From NCBI RefSeq assembly GCF_030548175.1, contig NZ_JAUORX010000012.1, forward strand, positions 1-64,000: a stretch of DNA of 64,000 bases, written 5' to 3'. The stretch comes from Cognatishimia sp. 1_MG-2023. GTDB lineage: Bacteria; Pseudomonadota; Alphaproteobacteria; Rhodobacterales; Rhodobacteraceae. The notes beneath the pieces are model-generated. The model made no database searches. It was given only the letters and a program-made list of their open reading frames with translations, and was not told the DNA's origin. This document shows, piece after piece, positions 54,611 to 62,982 of this stretch (positions are counted from its first letter, which is position 1; each line of letters starts with the position of its first letter). The position numbers were made by a program, and so were the translations under genes.

Positions 54611-56048
54611 ATTTTCCATATTGAACGGCTTCGCCCGGTGGCGGGGTTGCACCAAACCCCCCCTTTGACACAATAAATTCTTGTCCGCCGTGCGTCGCAA
54701 TAATTCGCGCCTGATCTTCGCGGGCATGTTGATCCACTTGCTCTGGTGTGCAGATCTGGCGCAACTCTTGTTCTAGTTCCAAGCAAATTTTGGAATAGGC
54801 GGGGTCTACCCCCAAATTGTTCAATTCATCTGGGTCAGCATACAGGTCATACAGTTCTGGGTTCATGCCCAAATAATGCACGTATTTCCAACGTCCTTTG
54901 CGGATCATAAAGGCGCCTGCGATGGCGCCCATGGCTTGGTACTCGGCAAAAACCACCCGGTCGAGATCATCTTCGGCATTGGCCATATCAACCAAAGACT
55001 GGCCAGGGCGATCTCCGATAGTTCCCGCAATACCAGCTGTTTGCAACACTGTCGGGGCCACATCAACTAGGCTGACAGGTGTACGGCAAACCTTGCCTTT
55101 TGGCACATTGGGTCCTGCAATGATGCAGGGAATACCAACGGATTCTTCAAACATATTGGACTTTCCCCATAGGTCCCGTTCACCTACTTGATCCCCATGG
55201 TCACTCACGTAGATGACCTGTGTCCGATCTTGTAGGCCGGCGTCATCCAACGCATCTAAGATCAGGCCGATGCGACTGTCGATAAACGTGACCAAGGCGT
55301 AATAGGATGCCAATGCGATGCGGGTGCGTTCTGGGGTGAAATTGTCCATCACGATGCACTCGCGCATCGCCGCATGCCACGGGTGCTCTGGATTAGGACG
55401 TGCCTTTGTCGGCATCAGTCCAGCCTCGGCATATTGATCGTAGAATTCTTGTGGGGCGATCAATGGGAAATGCGGCGCAATCATAGAGACGAATAAAACC
55501 CAAGGGTCTGTCTCATCTTGTTGAGATGTGATCCATTCCGCAGCTCGGGTGGAAATGTCACGATCGTATGACGTATAGCTGGTTTCTCCTGGGCCAATTT
55601 TTTCGGCCATGTTTCGGGATTTCCAGCGTTTGGGAAGCGGTTCTCTTACGCAGCCCAACACGTCACCAACGCCGTTTACTATGTGCATTGGGATTTGTTG
55701 AAAATCTAAACCAACAGAGTCGCTTTCATTTCGATAATGAAGTTTTCCAATCGAACCAACCGAAATTCCGGCACCTTGCAATTCATGTGCCCATGAATTG
55801 GGCGTGCCGCAATATGGCGTTGCATTATCCCAATGCCGCGTTTGGTGGCCGTATCGGCCTGTCGCAAAACTTGCACGTGAGGGCACGCAGATCGGGACGT
55901 TACAGTAGGCATCAGTAAACAATGTGCCTCGCGCTGCGAGTCGATCCAAGTTTGGTGTTTTGACAAGATGATTTCCATAACAACCCAAGACCTTACGGGT
56001 GTGTTCGTCAGTCATGATCAAAAGTTGGTTGATCGAATTTCGTGTCAT
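54606..56048 (-). CDS. Sulfatase-family hydrolase, cysteine type
   Basis: 480-residue enzyme of the sulfatase/alkaline-phosphatase superfamily. The formylglycine site is Cys54 in CVPSRASFATG, so an FGE-type maturase is needed. Metal ligands are in MTDEHTRK (residues 12-19) and VSDHGDQVGE. No signal peptide is seen, so the enzyme should act in the cytoplasm on an imported sulfate ester or, as in some relatives, a phosphonate monoester. The gap upstream holds a copy of the LysR-site motif shared with the TTT operon. Confidence 0.9.
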   Translation of the reverse strand: MTRNSINQLLIMTDEHTRKVLGCYGNHLVKTPNLDRLAARGTLFTDAYCNVPICVPSRASFATGRYGHQTRHWDNATPYCGTPNSWAHELQGAGISVGSIGKLHYRNESDSVGLDFQQIPMHIVNGVGDVLGCVREPLPKRWKSRNMAEKIGPGETSYTSYDRDISTRAAEWITSQQDETDPWVLFVSMIAPHFPLIAPQEFYDQYAEAGLMPTKARPNPEHPWHAAMRECIVMDNFTPERTRIALASYYALVTFIDSRIGLILDALDDAGLQDRTQVIYVSDHGDQVGERDLWGKSNMFEESVGIPCIIAGPNVPKGKVCRTPVSLVDVAPTVLQTAGIAGTIGDRPGQSLVDMANAEDDLDRVVFAEYQAMGAIAGAFMIRKGRWKYVHYLGMNPELYDLYADPDELNNLGVDPAYSKICLELEQELRQICTPEQVDQHAREDQARIIATHGGQEFIVSKGGFGATPPPGEAVQYGKS

Positions 56049-56112
56049 CTATGCCTCCAGATGCCGCGAATACGCAGCTAAAGGCACATTAGCTTGCGTC
56101 GATGTATTAATG

Positions 56113-56130
56113 AAAATAGAATTAATAGAT
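56113..56130. promoter_or_regulatory. Candidate LysR site upstream of sulfatase
   Basis: AAAATAGAATTAAT at 56113-56126 is the exact reverse complement of 57072-57085. It lies 65-82 bases before the sulfatase start and just past the LysR stop. Confidence 0.5.
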
Positions 56131-56157
56131 CGTAAGTTCGGAAAATCTGATGATGTG

Positions 56158-57045
56158 TTAAATTTTTTCCTCACAGATTTCCCGCAGTGCTTCAAGGTAA
56201 GCCACTGCACGTTCATCTTTGGTCGCATTTTGCGGCACATAAAAACCGGCATCAATTTCGGCGACGGGGGATAATGGGATCAATCGTCCTTGATCCAGCA
56301 ATTCAACTTCCATTGCTAAGGTATCTGTCAGCGTAAATCCCATACCACTTAGGGCCATACGGTGCGCCGCGCTGGCTGATGACACTTCGTGTGACACATT
56401 CAGATGATCACCATGTTGCATCAAGAGTCGATCAATGGATTGCCGAATAATCAGCTCACGATTCAGCGCAATATAAGGGAACTGTCGCAAATCATCGGCG
56501 CGCACTACATCTTGGCTGGCCAACGGATGTTGTTTAGACACAAAGGCGCATAACTTTGTGCGGTGCATAGACACCAGTTCAACCTGATCAACATGAATCG
56601 GAACGGTGAAAACGCCTACATCAAACCCGTCATTCACAATCCGCCGCCCTAGTTCGCGGCGCGGGTGCACATCGAGTTTAATTTGAATATCTGGTGTCTT
56701 TTCGAGCAGGCGATTGATGGCTGGGACAACAAGGCCATTCACCATGCGCGGATGGCAGATAATGCGCAACGGATAGTCAGCATTGGTTTTGAGCTGTGCA
56801 AAGACATTTGGAAATTCATTAACGGCAGAGACAACGCGAAATGCTTCGGAGTAAAACCGCTCGGCCTCGGGAGTGGGCTGCAAACTTTTGCGGTCTCTGT
56901 AGAACAGTTGGACCTTAAACTCCTCCTCCAGCAGTTGGATCAAACGACTAACCGCTGGTTGGCTTAAGTTCATCTTCTGGGAAGCGGCAATCAACGATCC
57001 CTCATCCATCACAAAAAGAAACGCGCGTAAACTTTTGAGGTTCAT
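56158..57045 (-). CDS. LysR-family regulator
   Basis: 295-residue LysR protein (LRAFLFVMDEGSLIAASQKM, SQPAVSRLIQLLEEEF; effector domain follows), of a branch often paired with TTT or Bug transporters. It sits between the sulfatase (same direction) and the divergent TTT operon. Both flanks hold the same palindromic element, so it probably controls both and itself. Confidence 0.9.
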   Translation of the reverse strand: MNLKSLRAFLFVMDEGSLIAASQKMNLSQPAVSRLIQLLEEEFKVQLFYRDRKSLQPTPEAERFYSEAFRVVSAVNEFPNVFAQLKTNADYPLRIICHPRMVNGLVVPAINRLLEKTPDIQIKLDVHPRRELGRRIVNDGFDVGVFTVPIHVDQVELVSMHRTKLCAFVSKQHPLASQDVVRADDLRQFPYIALNRELIIRQSIDRLLMQHGDHLNVSHEVSSASAAHRMALSGMGFTLTDTLAMEVELLDQGRLIPLSPVAEIDAGFYVPQNATKDERAVAYLEALREICEEKI

Positions 57046-57067
57046 CTTTGAAAATCCTGATACTGTG

Positions 57068-57085
57068 ATAGATTAATTCTATTTT
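57068..57085. promoter_or_regulatory. Candidate LysR operator, divergent LysR/TTT gap
   Basis: ATAGA-TTAAT-TCTAT (57068-57082) is a perfect palindrome with the T-N11-A layout of LysR boxes; with the following TTT it contains the 14-base element also found at 56113-56126. Confidence 0.55.
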
Positions 57086-57158
57086 TTTTATTTGTGGTTG
57101 TCGAGTAGCGTGACATCAGCAAGCGGCGAGGCTTGTGAACCTATGTTGGGAGGACACA

Positions 57159-58124
57159 ATGCATAGACGGACTTTTCTTAATACGTTTGCGGTTGCAACA
57201 GCATCGCTGTCGCTTGGTACTGCGGCTCTGGCTGATTGGAAGCCACGTCGCCCTCTAAATGTCATCGTTCCATACAGCGCGGGCGGTGGGGTTGATTCCT
57301 TTGCGCGTGCCTTTGCGGCTGCAGCAGAAAAACTGCTTCCTGTACCTGTCGTTATTGTAAATCGCCCCGGCTCTGCAGGCTTGGTTGGCGCACAAGAGGC
57401 CGCATCGGCGCGCCCAGACGGCAATACAATCATGATCACCTCTGCCGGCTCATTCCTTATGGCGTCGACTTTGCGCAAAGCAGATGTGAATCCATTCGAT
57501 AGCTTTCAAACGGTTAGCCAAATCGGCAATCTGGTACCGGGGCTCTTTGTTCCTGCGAATAGCCCATATCAAACGGCCAATGAATTAGCCGAAGATATCA
57601 AAGCCCGCCCGGGCGCATTGCGTTGGGCACATACCGGTCGCGGCAGCTTTTTGCACGTCGCGGGTCAAGGCTTTTTGAATGCCAATGACTTAGAAGTTGG
57701 CGATGTACCGTTTAAGGGTGGTGCAAATGTACGCGCCGCGATCATTGGCGAACAAGTTGATTTCGGCTTTGTCGGCGTTAACGTAGGTCGCGGCTTTGAG
57801 AGCGAAATGCGTGCATTGGCCGTGTCTTCACCTCAGCGCGATGGCATCATGAGCGAAGTACCAACTTTCGCAGAGCTCGGATTAAACTTCCTTGATGTCA
57901 GCTCACCAATCGTAACCTTCGCACCAAACGGTGTGGATGCAGAAATCGTTTCTGGTATCGAAGCCTTGTTAGCTCAAGTTACGCAGACTGAAGAATTCGC
58001 GGAACTTATGTTGGTGAAGGGCAACGCACCTGCTTATCTAAACGGTGCAGATGCCGAAGCAAAACTACAAGCAATGTTAGAAGCAGCTGGTCCAATTTTG
58101 GAAAATATTTCTGAATCTAAATAA
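57159..58124 (+). CDS. TTT-system substrate-binding protein (Bug/TctC family)
   Basis: 321 residues from the ATG at 57159 with GGGAGGA. Short leader HRRTFLNTFAVATASLSLG with twin arginine, cleavage near ALA. The Bug fold is shown by RPLNVIVPYSAGGGVDSFAR, VVIVNRPGSAGLVGAQEAA and GNLVPGLFVPANSPYQT. It binds carboxylates or related solutes for a TctAB-type secondary transporter; tctB follows but is broken and tctA is not in the window. Confidence 0.92.
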   Translation: MHRRTFLNTFAVATASLSLGTAALADWKPRRPLNVIVPYSAGGGVDSFARAFAAAAEKLLPVPVVIVNRPGSAGLVGAQEAASARPDGNTIMITSAGSFLMASTLRKADVNPFDSFQTVSQIGNLVPGLFVPANSPYQTANELAEDIKARPGALRWAHTGRGSFLHVAGQGFLNANDLEVGDVPFKGGANVRAAIIGEQVDFGFVGVNVGRGFESEMRALAVSSPQRDGIMSEVPTFAELGLNFLDVSSPIVTFAPNGVDAEIVSGIEALLAQVTQTEEFAELMLVKGNAPAYLNGADAEAKLQAMLEAAGPILENISESK

Positions 58125-58130
58125 GTCTAT

Positions 58131-58159
58131 TGTGGCATCCCGAAAGATGGGGTGCCACA
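58131..58159 (+). promoter_or_regulatory. Hairpin after Bug binding-protein gene
   Basis: TGTGGCATCCC (58131-58141) and GGGGTGCCACA (58149-58159), 11-bp stem with one G-U pair and a 7-base loop. Same position as hairpins at 9472, 14650 and 53087. Confidence 0.6.
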
Positions 58160-58202
58160 CATATACCCTCCCTTACATTTTATCCCTTAAGGAGCCAGGA
58201 TC

Positions 58203-58544
58203 ATGCCGCATCTTGATCTGAAATACTCGTCTGACATCGAGATCGACGCCATTGCATTTTTCGAAGAAGTCGAAGCAACGTTGCAGGCTCACGACGATGA
58301 CACCGGCCCATGCAAATGCCGGGCTTACCCCACCGAAATTTACCGCTATTCTCAATGTGTGGTCGAAATTCGCATGTTCGCAAAACGCGAGCGCAATGCC
58401 CAGTTCACCGCCGATTTGGTTGCCGCCATCGAAGCGTTGCTGGTCAAACATCTGAGCCAAGATTGCAGCATCTCTGTTATGCTGACCTTCAGCCCGCCGG
58501 CATATATAACGCGAAAGTTCCATGTAAGCGAAAAGTCTGCATAA
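58203..58544 (+). CDS. 5-carboxymethyl-2-hydroxymuconate isomerase-like (tautomerase) protein
   Basis: 113-residue protein starting Met-Pro (MPHLDLKYSSDI), as in the CHMI/tautomerase superfamily, where the exposed Pro1 is the catalytic base. Later strands YRYSQCVVEIRMFAKRERN and the trimer segment SISVMLTFSPPAYITRK fit the family. True CHMI works in homoprotocatechuate breakdown; the rest of that pathway is not here. It lies between the Bug protein and tctB, hence probably acts on the imported compound. Confidence 0.78.
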   Translation: MPHLDLKYSSDIEIDAIAFFEEVEATLQAHDDDTGPCKCRAYPTEIYRYSQCVVEIRMFAKRERNAQFTADLVAAIEALLVKHLSQDCSISVMLTFSPPAYITRKFHVSEKSA

Positions 58545-58573
58545 GGCACGTCGTTCAGGAAGGGAGCAAACTG

Positions 58574-58879
58574 ATGAGAACTCTAAATGCCGCAGTGCTT
58601 GTCGGTTTAGTGCTTACCCTGTTCGGTGCCGCAGCCATAGTTGCTACGCTGCAAATCCCTCTTACATCCGAAGGGGGCAGGGGCGCGCAAGTCTTCCCTG
58701 CGATAGGGTCCATTTCTATCGTGATATTAGGTTTGTTAGAGACCTTGCGCGGGCTTCATCTGCCACGATTGGCACCAAACGTGGGCCAAAGGCTTTGTCT
58801 TTCAACAAACCACCCATCATCCGCACTGCAGCCATGGTGGTCGACATTTCTTTACCGTCCGCTTGAACCGCAAAATTAG
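58574..58879 (+). pseudogene. tctB: tctB 5' remnant running into antisense aceE
   Basis: The ATG at 58574 with an AGGGAG site begins about 58 residues typical of a TctB N-terminus (AAVLVGLVLTLFGAAAIVA, VFPAIGSISIVILGLLETLRG). After about 58,750 the frame is the antisense of aceE and ends at 58879, giving 101 residues in total. TctB normally has about 150 residues and four membrane segments, so this copy is broken. Confidence 0.8.
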
Positions 58880-60335
58880 CATATTTTTCAAATGCAGGAC
58901 GCTCAGGCATCGGGCGATCAGCCACTTTTGCACGCTTAGGTAGGTAGCCTCCCAATGCGGCGCGTCGTTCTTGCAAGTATTTGATTTCAGCGCTGTCTTC
59001 TTTTGGCTGATAGAACTCAAGGTTCTCAACCGCTTTGTCGTCAAGCGGCAGATCAAAGCGATCACGGAAGGCTAGCAAGGCGTCAACATCCAGCTTTTTC
59101 GCCTGGTGTGCGATCATGCGAGATTCGCCTGCACCACCCATGCCAAAGCCTTTCTTGGTTTTTGCCAAGATGACTGTCGGTTTCCCTTTGTGCGCTTTTG
59201 CAGCAGCAAAGGCTGCATAAACTTTACGCAGATCATGACCACCACGTTTCAGCTGATGAATTTCCTCATCGCTCATGTGGGCAACCAATGCAGCTGTTGC
59301 TGGGTCGGCGTCAAAGAACTTGGAACGGTTGTAGTCGCCGTCTTTTGAGCCAAGGTTTTGGTATTCGCCATCAACGGTTTCTGCGAAACGGCGCAGCAGG
59401 ACGTTATCAGTGTCGCGGGCAAAAATGTTGTCCCACTCAGAGCCCCAAAGCACTTTGATGACGTTCCAGCCGGCACCAACAAACAAGGATTCTAGTTCTT
59501 GAATGATCTGACCATTACCACGCACAGGCCCGTCGAGACGTTGCAAGTTGCAGTTCACGATAAAGGTCAGGTTGTCCAAACCTTCACGGGCAGCGAGGGT
59601 CAATGCACCGATAGATTCCGGCTCGTCCATTTCACCATCACCAAAGACACCCCAAACGTGGCGCTCTTGTGTGTCGGCCAAATCGCGCGCGTGTAGATAA
59701 CGCATAAAGCGGGCCTGATAGACTGCGGACATTGGGCCAATACCCATTGAACCTGTAGGCAGCTGCCAGAAGTCATCCATCAACCATGGGTGAGGATAAG
59801 AGCATAGACCTTTGCCCGGCACTTCTTGACGGTAATTTGCCAGGTCAGTTTCAGTCAAGCGACCCTCAAGCATCGCACGGGCATAAACGCCTGGCGCAGA
59901 GTGAGGCTGGAAGTAAACAAGGTCACCGCCGAAATCTGGAGTCTTTGCACGGAAGAAGTGGTTGAAACCAACTTCGAAGATTTCAGCAACAGAAGCATAA
60001 GACGCAATGTGCCCACCCAATTCGCCATAGGCTTTATTGGCACGAACAACCATGGCCAACGCATTCCAACGCATAATAGAGGTGATGCGTTCTTCTAGCT
60101 CAAGATCACCCGGGTATGCCGGTTGCTGAGCCAAAGGAATTGAGTTGCGATAATCAGAATAGGGCAAACCAGCAGTGGTGACACCCAAACGACGCGCGCG
60201 ATCTTGTAATGTTCTAAGAACATATTGCGCACGATCTACGCCTGTTTCGCGTGTCATTGCCTCTAGGGCGTCGACCCATTCGGAGGTTTCAATAGGGTCG
60301 ATATCGCTTGGAATAATTGATTCTGGCAGGGTCAT
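58716..60335 (-). pseudogene. aceE: aceE, homodimeric pyruvate dehydrogenase E1, truncated
   Basis: 539-residue open frame of which the first 528 or so match AceE (full length about 885): IASYASVAEIFEVGFNHFFRAK, GDGEMDEPESIGALTLAAREGLDN with the ThDP-binding GDGEMDEP...N motif, and GPRLVPIVADEAR. It then breaks into ARSLTNLISR and stops, inside antisense tctB. The pyrimidine-binding and C-terminal domains are absent, so it cannot form an active E1. The start has AGGAGA and the gene is divergent from an Lrp gene. Confidence 0.88.
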
Positions 60336-60392
60336 ATACTTCTCCTCGTGTGCGCAGAAGATAGCAGCGACCTATTGGTTAATGGTTGTTAT

Positions 60393-60463
60393 TTGTGTTA
60401 AATTACGCACCACAGTTAGCGCATCTTGCTAAAGAAACTTGAAGCAAGCGCAAATTGTGTTAA
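60393..60463. promoter_or_regulatory. Repeated TTGTGTTAA elements in aceE/lrp gap
   Basis: TTGTGTTAA occurs at 60393-60401 and 60455-60463, each followed within ten bases by TTACGC. Start-to-start spacing is 62 bases, close to six helical turns. Candidate Lrp sites. Confidence 0.4.
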
Positions 60464-60473
60464 CAACTTACGC

Positions 60474-60938
60474 ATGACACATCATTTAGACGATACCGAT
60501 ATTAAGATTCTAAAGGCGCTTCAACGCGACGCACGGCAGTCCCATCAACAGGTGGGGGACACTGTTGGATTGTCACCGTCACCTTGCTCGCGTCGCATTA
60601 GATTAATGGAACAAAATGGTATCATCGAAGGATACACAGCAAAAGTAGATTCTCGCCGTATTGGATTTGGCCTGAACGTTTTTGTCTCGGTTAAGCTCGA
60701 TACACAAATTGACAGCCGCTTGGTGAACTTCGAACGAGAAATCGCCCGGTTCCCCGAGGTTGTGGACTGTTGGCTGATGACAGGAAACCGCGACTACTTG
60801 ATGCGCGTCGTCGTTACTGACCTTGAAGAATTTGAACGCTTTTTGACCAGCCACTTGACCAAGACCATTGGTGTTGCATCCATTGAATCTTCTATTCCTG
60901 TGCGTCGGGTCAAAGATGCCGGTGCCAGAGTTTCTTAA
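60474..60938 (+). CDS. Lrp/AsnC-family regulator
   Basis: 154 residues from the ATG at 60474; the frame upstream starts at TTG and is rejected. Winged-helix domain residues about 5-60 (LDDTDIKILKALQRDARQSHQQV, GLSPSPCSRRIRLME), then the RAM ligand domain (VDCWLMTGNRDYLMRVVV). Divergent from aceE, and pyruvate-linked regulation of aceE by such proteins is known in other bacteria, so aceE is its probable target. Confidence 0.9.
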   Translation: MTHHLDDTDIKILKALQRDARQSHQQVGDTVGLSPSPCSRRIRLMEQNGIIEGYTAKVDSRRIGFGLNVFVSVKLDTQIDSRLVNFEREIARFPEVVDCWLMTGNRDYLMRVVVTDLEEFERFLTSHLTKTIGVASIESSIPVRRVKDAGARVS

Positions 60939-60998
60939 TACTTTGATCGCATCGCCCAAAGTATGCCCCTAATACACCGCGGCTCTTAGAGTGACACA

Positions 60999-61039
60999 TT
61001 AAGGGTTGCTGAATACGTTCAAAATTCAGCAACCCTTAA
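60999..61039. terminator. Strong bidirectional terminator, lrp/hisC
   Basis: Perfect 16-bp arms TTAAGGGTTGCTGAAT (60999-61014) and ATTCAGCAACCCTTAA (61024-61039), 9-base loop, between convergent genes. Confidence 0.85.
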
Positions 61040-61081
61040 TCCAATTACATCCAAACCCTACAACCACAGTAGTGGCTTCAG

Positions 61082-62185
61082 TTATGCAACGCTATCCAGC
61101 GCCGCAAGAAACGCATCTGTGTGTTCTGGTCGACCAATCGACACCCGGAGCCATCCAAGATAGGGCTCTTCAAACCATCCTTTGGTTAGCACACCCCGGC
61201 GCCTTAAACGCTCGGCAAGCTCATTGCCGTTTTCTTTGCAATCAAAGAACACGAAATTCGTTTGAGAGGGCGCAACGGTATAACCGCGCTTAGTCAGCTC
61301 ATCTTGCAAACGTTCGCGCTCTAACCTGATGTTTTCGACACACATTGCCAGATGGCCCACATCCTCAAGTGCGGCTGCCGCCGCAGCAACCGCCACCGCA
61401 TTCACGGCAAACGGAGAGCGGATTTTCATCAATGCGCCACTAATGTCATCATGCGAACAAACAGCAAATCCAATGCGTGACCCTGCCAGCCCATAGGCCT
61501 TTGAAAAGGTCCGCAAAGAAATCCACGGCAGATCCGTTTTACTGAGCTTCTCAATTGCATCAAACCGCAACGATGGCTCAATAAAGTCCACATAGGCTTC
61601 ATCAAAAACAAACAACGTTTCTGGTGTCAGCGCCTGAACGATGCGGTCAAAATCAGCTTCTGTGATCGCAGTTCCGGCCGGGTTGTTCGGCGAAGCGAAC
61701 ATCAACACTTTCGGTTTTGCGCTTAATGCCTTTTCGACATCATCAATTGGGAACAACCAATCCGCCGGATATAGAATTTTTTCGGCAGTCGCCCCGCAGA
61801 CTTCAGCACCTGTCTCATGTGGGCCAAAGCTTGGGCATGTTGTGACAACATGCTCGCCCGGCGAAAGAACCGCTGTAAAGATCAGCGCAATCAGATCTTC
61901 CGACCCGTTACCCGTCACAACTTGCTCCGCTTTGACGCCCAGCTTTTCACTAATCGCCAACCGCAACGCCGAGGTTGCAGCATCAGGGTAGGAGGCCAGA
62001 TTTGAACTTACAGATTCAGCAGCCTTAATCGCAGCTGGACTTGGCCCATATGGATTTTCGTTACTATCCAGCTTTGCCAGACAGTCCACGCCATAAGCCT
62101 CCCGGAAACGGTCCGCGGCGATTCCAGCATTATAAGCCGTCTGCGCGATGACTTCTTCACGGAACAGTTTCGAATAGCCCACCAT
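61082..62185 (-). CDS. hisC: Histidinol-phosphate aminotransferase-type enzyme
   Basis: 367-residue fold-type I PLP enzyme. HisC-family motifs: DSNENPYGPSPAAIKA near residue 39, VVTGNGSEDLI near residue 90, FASPNNPAGTAI near residue 162, and the PLP lysine in SLRTFSKAYGLAGSRIGF. It transfers an amino group between histidinol phosphate and 2-oxoglutarate; some members act on aromatic amino acids. It stands alone between two Lrp genes, not in a his operon, so an aromatic-aminotransferase role is possible. Confidence 0.88.
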   Translation of the reverse strand: MVGYSKLFREEVIAQTAYNAGIAADRFREAYGVDCLAKLDSNENPYGPSPAAIKAAESVSSNLASYPDAATSALRLAISEKLGVKAEQVVTGNGSEDLIALIFTAVLSPGEHVVTTCPSFGPHETGAEVCGATAEKILYPADWLFPIDDVEKALSAKPKVLMFASPNNPAGTAITEADFDRIVQALTPETLFVFDEAYVDFIEPSLRFDAIEKLSKTDLPWISLRTFSKAYGLAGSRIGFAVCSHDDISGALMKIRSPFAVNAVAVAAAAAALEDVGHLAMCVENIRLERERLQDELTKRGYTVAPSQTNFVFFDCKENGNELAERLRRRGVLTKGWFEEPYLGWLRVSIGRPEHTDAFLAALDSVA

Positions 62186-62367
62186 TAAAGTGACACTCCT
62201 GATTCAATATTAAAACAACACGGACAATAGCGACCGATGTATTCCACTGCGTCACAAATATGCAATACGGACTTCATGGTTTTCTAAAACGATGACACTA
62301 AGCACCAGACTACTTGGTAATCGCGCCCCATTCTTCAAGCTCGTTCAGCAGTTGGTTCCGACACAAA

Positions 62368-62395
62368 GATTCCGATAATGAACATTATGTCATTA
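62368..62395. other. dif-like 28-base sequence (weak)
   Basis: Gap between hisC and lrp. Read as XerC arm GATTCCGATAA, centre TGAACA, XerD arm TTATGTCATTA; by eye 19 of 28 positions match the E. coli dif sequence. It includes a perfect palindrome ATAATG-AA-CATTAT at 62375-62388. May equally be an A/T-rich operator. Confidence 0.22.
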
Positions 62396-62396
62396 T

Positions 62397-62882
62397 TTAT
62401 GTCCGATTTTCGATATCCGGGAACACATGTGCATTTTTAACCACACCATAAACAAAGCTCGTATCAATGGAGCGAATATGCCCAATCGTATGCAAACGTT
62501 CCCGCACGAAACGCTCGTAATCTTCAAGGTCCGCCGAAAGGACACGCAATAGGTAATCAGCACCGCCAGTCATCACATAGCATTCCAAAATCTCAGGAAT
62601 GTTGTTCACCTCTTCTTCGAATTGGCCAACGACATCACCAGTGTGACCATTCAGCGTGATCCGAACAAAAACGGTGATCGGCAGCCCATAGGCCGTTGCA
62701 TCAACATCCACATTATAACCGCGAATGACACCTTCCTTTTCAAGGATGCGTAATCGGCGCAGACACGGCGACGGAGACAGGTTCACGCTCTCAGCGAGTT
62801 CCAGATTCGTCATGCGCCCATTTTTTTGCAGGGCTCTGATCATCTTGCGATCAGTTGTGTCTAATTTAGGTAATTTTGGCAT
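62397..62882 (-). CDS. Lrp/AsnC-family regulator
   Basis: 161-residue Lrp-type protein (LDTTDRKMIRALQKNGRMTNLELA, NLSPSPCLRRLRILEKEGV; RAM domain ECYVMTGGADYLLRVL). It is divergent from megL with a 100-base gap containing phased repeats; Lrp-type proteins commonly control amino-acid lyases next to them, so it is probably the megL regulator. Confidence 0.91.
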   Translation of the reverse strand: MPKLPKLDTTDRKMIRALQKNGRMTNLELAESVNLSPSPCLRRLRILEKEGVIRGYNVDVDATAYGLPITVFVRITLNGHTGDVVGQFEEEVNNIPEILECYVMTGGADYLLRVLSADLEDYERFVRERLHTIGHIRSIDTSFVYGVVKNAHVFPDIENRT

Positions 62883-62888
62883 TTCATT

Positions 62889-62918
62889 CTAACTTATTTA
62901 AGTTTTGTAGCTAACTTA
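62889..62918. promoter_or_regulatory. Phased CTAACTTA repeats in lrp/megL gap
   Basis: CTAACTTA at 62889-62896 and again at 62911-62918, exactly 22 bases apart (two helical turns), the first extending into AACTT-ATTT-AAGTT. Candidate Lrp-type binding sites. Confidence 0.5.
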
Positions 62919-62982
62919 GCAACTAAATGCCTGTCGATCTACCCTAATTTACTCATAGGAGATGATGAAGGGGAGAATAAAG

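Noticed and set aside
58310-58879. A 189-residue protein using the upstream open frame before tctB
   Set aside because: The part before 58574 overlaps the tautomerase gene in another frame, and the part after about 58750 is antisense aceE; only the middle resembles a protein family.
62883-62982. SAM-type riboswitch upstream of megL
   Set aside because: The 100-base gap holds phased repeats and a ribosome site, with no room or pairing pattern for a riboswitch.
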